Part shown: piece by piece, positions 13,093-13,454 of the stretch
Position numbering within the stretch: position 1 is the first letter of the stretch
How the letters are laid out: every line of letters starts with the position of its first letter
NCBI GenBank assembly: GCA_009887135.1
Contig: QXYA01000141.1
Location: 1-13,454, forward strand
From: Candidatus Poseidoniales archaeon
GTDB lineage: Archaea > Thermoplasmatota > Poseidoniia > Poseidoniales > Poseidoniaceae
Length of the DNA stretch: 13,454 nucleotides
Direction: 5' to 3'
The notes under the pieces: model-generated
The model's input: the letters and a program-made list of their open reading frames with translations, nothing else
Databases searched by the model: none
Told to the model about the DNA's origin: nothing
Made by a program: the position numbers and the translations under genes

Positions 13093-13454
13093 ATGCCTGA
13101 ATTATGCCATCCGTTCCTCAACGATGGTATCGAAGCAAGGGCGTATCAAATCGCAGCTGCAAAAGAATGTATTCGTACTTCGACGTTGCTCGTCATGCCC
13201 ACTGGGTTCGGTAAAACTGCGGTTCAGTGGTACTGTATGGCAGAAGCATTGTCAAAGGATATTGATAAAATTGTACTTACCGCACCTACTGTAGGTCTGG
13301 TCGAGCAACAAAGGAAGATGGCTGTTGAGCGACTCAACATTTCACCTGAACTCATCAAAACATACACGGGGAGTGACAGGCCGGCAAAACGCGGTATCCT
13401 TTGGGAGGAGGCCAAACTCATCATTGCAACCCCCCAAGTCATCCGTAACGATGT
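13093..13454 (+). CDS. Superfamily 2 DNA helicase of the Hef/FANCM type (N-terminal 120 residues only)
   Basis: The gene runs off the right edge. The visible 120 residues contain a family-like start (EARAYQ at 14-19), Walker A PTGFGKT at 36-42, motif Ia-like TAPTVGLVEQQ at 63-73, and TGSDRPAKRGILWEEAKLIIATPQVIRND at about 92-120. That last segment (tG..p.kR...w...kiIvaTPQvi.nD) is characteristic of archaeal Hef and eukaryotic FANCM helicases, which act on stalled forks and branched DNA. Whether a C-terminal XPF-type nuclease domain follows cannot be seen. The ATG at 13093 is chosen by family similarity; no ribosome-binding site is evident and the frame is open upstream. It is transcribed divergently from the ribosomal operon, so no functional link to translation is implied. 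Confidence 0.88.
   Translation, partial: MPELCHPFLNDGIEARAYQIAAAKECIRTSTLLVMPTGFGKTAVQWYCMAEALSKDIDKIVLTAPTVGLVEQQRKMAVERLNISPELIKTYTGSDRPAKRGILWEEAKLIIATPQVIRND

Overview
The window is a nearly complete archaeal ribosomal-protein supercluster (S10/spc type) on the minus strand. It is flanked on the right by the start of a divergent helicase gene on the plus strand. The domain is archaeal for several reasons. Eukaryote/archaea-specific proteins (eS4, eL32, eL19) are interleaved with universal ones. aIF1 (SUI1) and the RNase P protein Rpp29 sit between uL29 and uS17, SecY closes the run, and a TATA-like box lies upstream of uL3. The fairly low GC, acidic tails and SAP-eL32 fusion suggest a mesophilic, probably marine euryarchaeon such as Marine Group II/Thermoplasmatota. 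That placement is inference only and was not tested by phylogeny.

Layout, read 5'->3' on the minus strand from right to left: TATA/palindrome and GC-rich leader (about 13002-12806), uL3, uL4, uL23, uL2, uS19, uL22, uS3, uL29, aIF1, Rpp29, uS17, uL14, uL24, eS4, uL5, uS14, uS8, uL6, eL32, eL19, uL18, uS5, uL30, uL15, and secY cut by the left edge at position 1. Genes overlap by 1-4 nt or are separated by at most about 20 nt, so the run looks like one transcript. Nine junctions share a fused stop/Shine-Dalgarno element (TGAGGTGA or one-base variant), and most others use TGATG or ATGA overlaps. Translational coupling therefore looks general.

Together the genes supply the large-subunit core (peptidyl-transferase centre, exit tunnel, 5S RNP), the small-subunit head and mRNA entry site, an initiation factor, a tRNA 5'-processing subunit and the protein-conducting channel that docks at the tunnel exit.

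The least ordinary features are these: SecY carries about 125 extra N-terminal residues with four predicted membrane segments; eL32 carries an N-terminal SAP-like domain and a strongly acidic linker; and the uL3 leader can form several hairpins behind a near-perfect 18-bp palindrome centred on the TATA box. The rest is ordinary, well-conserved core genome. I saw no tRNA, rRNA, CRISPR array, insertion sequence or other mobile element.
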